Assembly (NCBI RefSeq): GCF_028688795.1
Contig: NZ_JAQTXM010000008.1
Location: forward strand, 62,001-126,000
From: Rhodoferax sp.
GTDB lineage: Bacteria; Pseudomonadota; Gammaproteobacteria; Burkholderiales; Burkholderiaceae_C
Reading direction: 5' to 3'
Length of the DNA: 64,000 nt
Shown: piece by piece, positions 62,832 through 64,000 of the stretch
How positions within the stretch are numbered: position 1 is the stretch's first letter
Layout: each line of letters opens with the position of its first letter
Notes under the pieces: model-generated
Databases searched by the model: none
Seen by the model: only the letters and a program-made list of their open reading frames with translations
Told to the model about the DNA's origin: nothing
Position numbers and translations under genes: made by a program

Positions 62832-64000
62832 TTAGCCCCCCAACAGGCTTGCCGCCTGCACGTACCAGCCGTTCAGATAAGGCGGAATATAAAGCCCCAG
62901 CACCAGCGCCAACGCCAGGTGCAAAAACACCGGAACCAAGGCCGGCGGGTGCAACAAAGCTTTCAGCGTGGTGTCGCCAAATACCATGGGCAAGACACGA
63001 ATCAGGATGGACGCGAACGCCACGCCCAAGGCCAGAAACAGGAAAGGCGCCGCCCAAGGCTGCTCCCGCATGGCGGTGGTCAAAATCAAGAACTCGCTGG
63101 CAAACACGCCAAACGGCGGCATGCCCAAAATGGCCATCACGCCCAGCATCAGGCCCCAGCCGACGGTAGGATTCACCTTGATCAGTCCACGAATCTCACT
63201 CATGACCTGGGTGCCGGCTTTTTGTGTCGCATGGCCCACGGTGAAAAAGATGGCGGATTTCACCAGCGAATGCACCGTCATGTGCAGCAAACCCGCAAAG
63301 TTGGCCACTGGGCCACCCATGCCAAAGGCAAACGTGATCAGGCCCATGTGCTCAATGCTGGAGTAGGAAAACATGCGCTTGACATCTTTTTGGCGCGACA
63401 GAAAAAATGCCGCCACCGTCACCGACAGAAGGCCAAAACCCATCATCAGCTGGCCCGCCATCGGTGTCCCTAGTGCACCATCGGTCAGCACCTTGCAGCG
63501 CAGCACGGCGTACATGGCCACATTGAGCAGCAAGCCCGAGAGCACGGCCGACACCGGCGTGGGGCCTTCAGCGTGCGCATCGGGCAGCCAGCTGTGCAGG
63601 GGTACCAAGCCAATCTTGGTGCCATAACCAATCAGCAAAAACACAAACGCCAGGGTGACGATGGTCGGGTCCAGCTGGCCCTTGATGTCGTTCAGGCTGG
63701 TCCACAACAAAGTGGCGTGCTCGGGGCCGAGCACCTTGTCGGCCGCCATGTACATCAAGATCGTGCCAAACAGGGCCTGCGCAATGCCTACGCCACACAA
63801 GATGAAATACTTCCAGGCCGCCTCCAGGCTGGCCGACGTGCGGTACACGCTAACCAACAGCACGGTGGTCAAGGTGGCGGCTTCCATCGCCACCCAAATG
63901 ATCCCGAGGTTGTTGGTGGTAAAGCCCAGCAACATGGTGAAGCTGAACAACTGGTACATGCTGTGGTACAGGCGCATGCGCGGGGGTGTCATCTTGCCGT
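62832..64000 (-). CDS. Antiporter-like subunit of the second Ehr operon (HyfF type), 5' end beyond window
   Basis: At least 389 residues, open at the right edge, so the N-terminus (about 100 residues by family length) is missing. Segments KIGLVPLHSWLPDAHAEGPT, KDVKRMFSYSSIEHMGLITFA and GVFASEFLILTTAMREQPW are diagnostic of the NuoL/M/N family. An internal ATG at 63992 is not the likely true start because the family needs more N-terminal helices. First visible gene of the minus-strand operon. Confidence 0.9.
   Translation of the reverse strand, partial: GKMTPPRMRLYHSMYQLFSFTMLLGFTTNNLGIIWVAMEAATLTTVLLVSVYRTSASLEAAWKYFILCGVGIAQALFGTILMYMAADKVLGPEHATLLWTSLNDIKGQLDPTIVTLAFVFLLIGYGTKIGLVPLHSWLPDAHAEGPTPVSAVLSGLLLNVAMYAVLRCKVLTDGALGTPMAGQLMMGFGLLSVTVAAFFLSRQKDVKRMFSYSSIEHMGLITFAFGMGGPVANFAGLLHMTVHSLVKSAIFFTVGHATQKAGTQVMSEIRGLIKVNPTVGWGLMLGVMAILGMPPFGVFASEFLILTTAMREQPWAAPFLFLALGVAFASILIRVLPMVFGDTTLKALLHPPALVPVFLHLALALVLGLYIPPYLNGWYVQAASLLGG

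Noticed and set aside
1-64000. tRNA, rRNA, CRISPR, prophage or IS elements
   Set aside because: No T-loop/acceptor patterns, repeat-spacer arrays, integrases or transposase genes were seen on either strand.

Overview
The window reads as chromosome of a betaproteobacterium of the family Comamonadaceae, most like Rhodoferax or Polaromonas. The evidence is the yibN-grxC-secB-gpsA order, the DUF971-ubiE-Tim44-ubiJ-ubiB block, the DUF3683 FAD/Fe-S dehydrogenase, a PEP-CTERM protein, and a family of short AT-rich dispersed repeats that I associate from memory with this family. The genus is an inference. I found no rRNA, tRNA, CRISPR array, complete insertion sequence or prophage.

Layout. 1-10970: a truncated DUF3305 gene, dsbB, azoR, a LysR regulator divergent from a pirin, a two-gene NAD-linked formate dehydrogenase (fused 24/51 kDa subunit plus molybdopterin/tungstopterin alpha subunit), the Fe-S carrier Mrp/ApbC and a patatin. 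10998-15424: NAD synthesis (nadA, nadC) and the rhodanese-grxC-secB-gpsA block. 15697-20214: S41 protease, MoeB-like E1 enzyme, thermonuclease, and a GGDEF/FlhG-like ATPase pair. 20229-24797: DUF429, BLUF photoreceptor, folE, cardiolipin synthase, EEP nuclease and nudB. 24790-27000: a small accessory island wedged between nudB and aspS, with a CcdB toxin and a chimeric Phd/CcdA antitoxin, then a HEPN/nucleotidyltransferase pair bracketed by inverted 44-bp repeats. 27014-38234: aspS, DUF502, FmdB, ubiquinone genes ubiB/ubiJ/ubiE, and the large DUF3683 dehydrogenase. 38400-43468: a ugp glycerol-phosphate uptake operon behind a clear Pho box. 43472-51213: periplasmic rhodanese with an FNR-type box, hemA, prfA, prmC, slyX, grxD, metG.

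51467-64000 is the most unusual part. Two operons of the hydrogenase-4/complex I family converge on each other. Both catalytic 'large subunits' lack all the cysteines that bind the NiFe centre, so these resemble energy-converting hydrogenase-related (Ehr) complexes rather than hydrogenases. The plus-strand operon has six translationally coupled genes and its small subunit carries a fused 2[4Fe-4S] ferredoxin. The minus-strand operon is cut by the right edge. Between them lie a PEP-CTERM protein gene, a small conserved-looking gene and gene debris.

A second theme is the dispersed repeat family: at least ten diverged copies, seven of them inside reading frames (fdsB, gpsA, the DUF3683 gene, a small membrane protein, metG, and two in the hyfG-like gene), where they are translated without breaking the frame. 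Starts were chosen from the available start codons, visible ribosome-binding sites and family length. No database search was possible.
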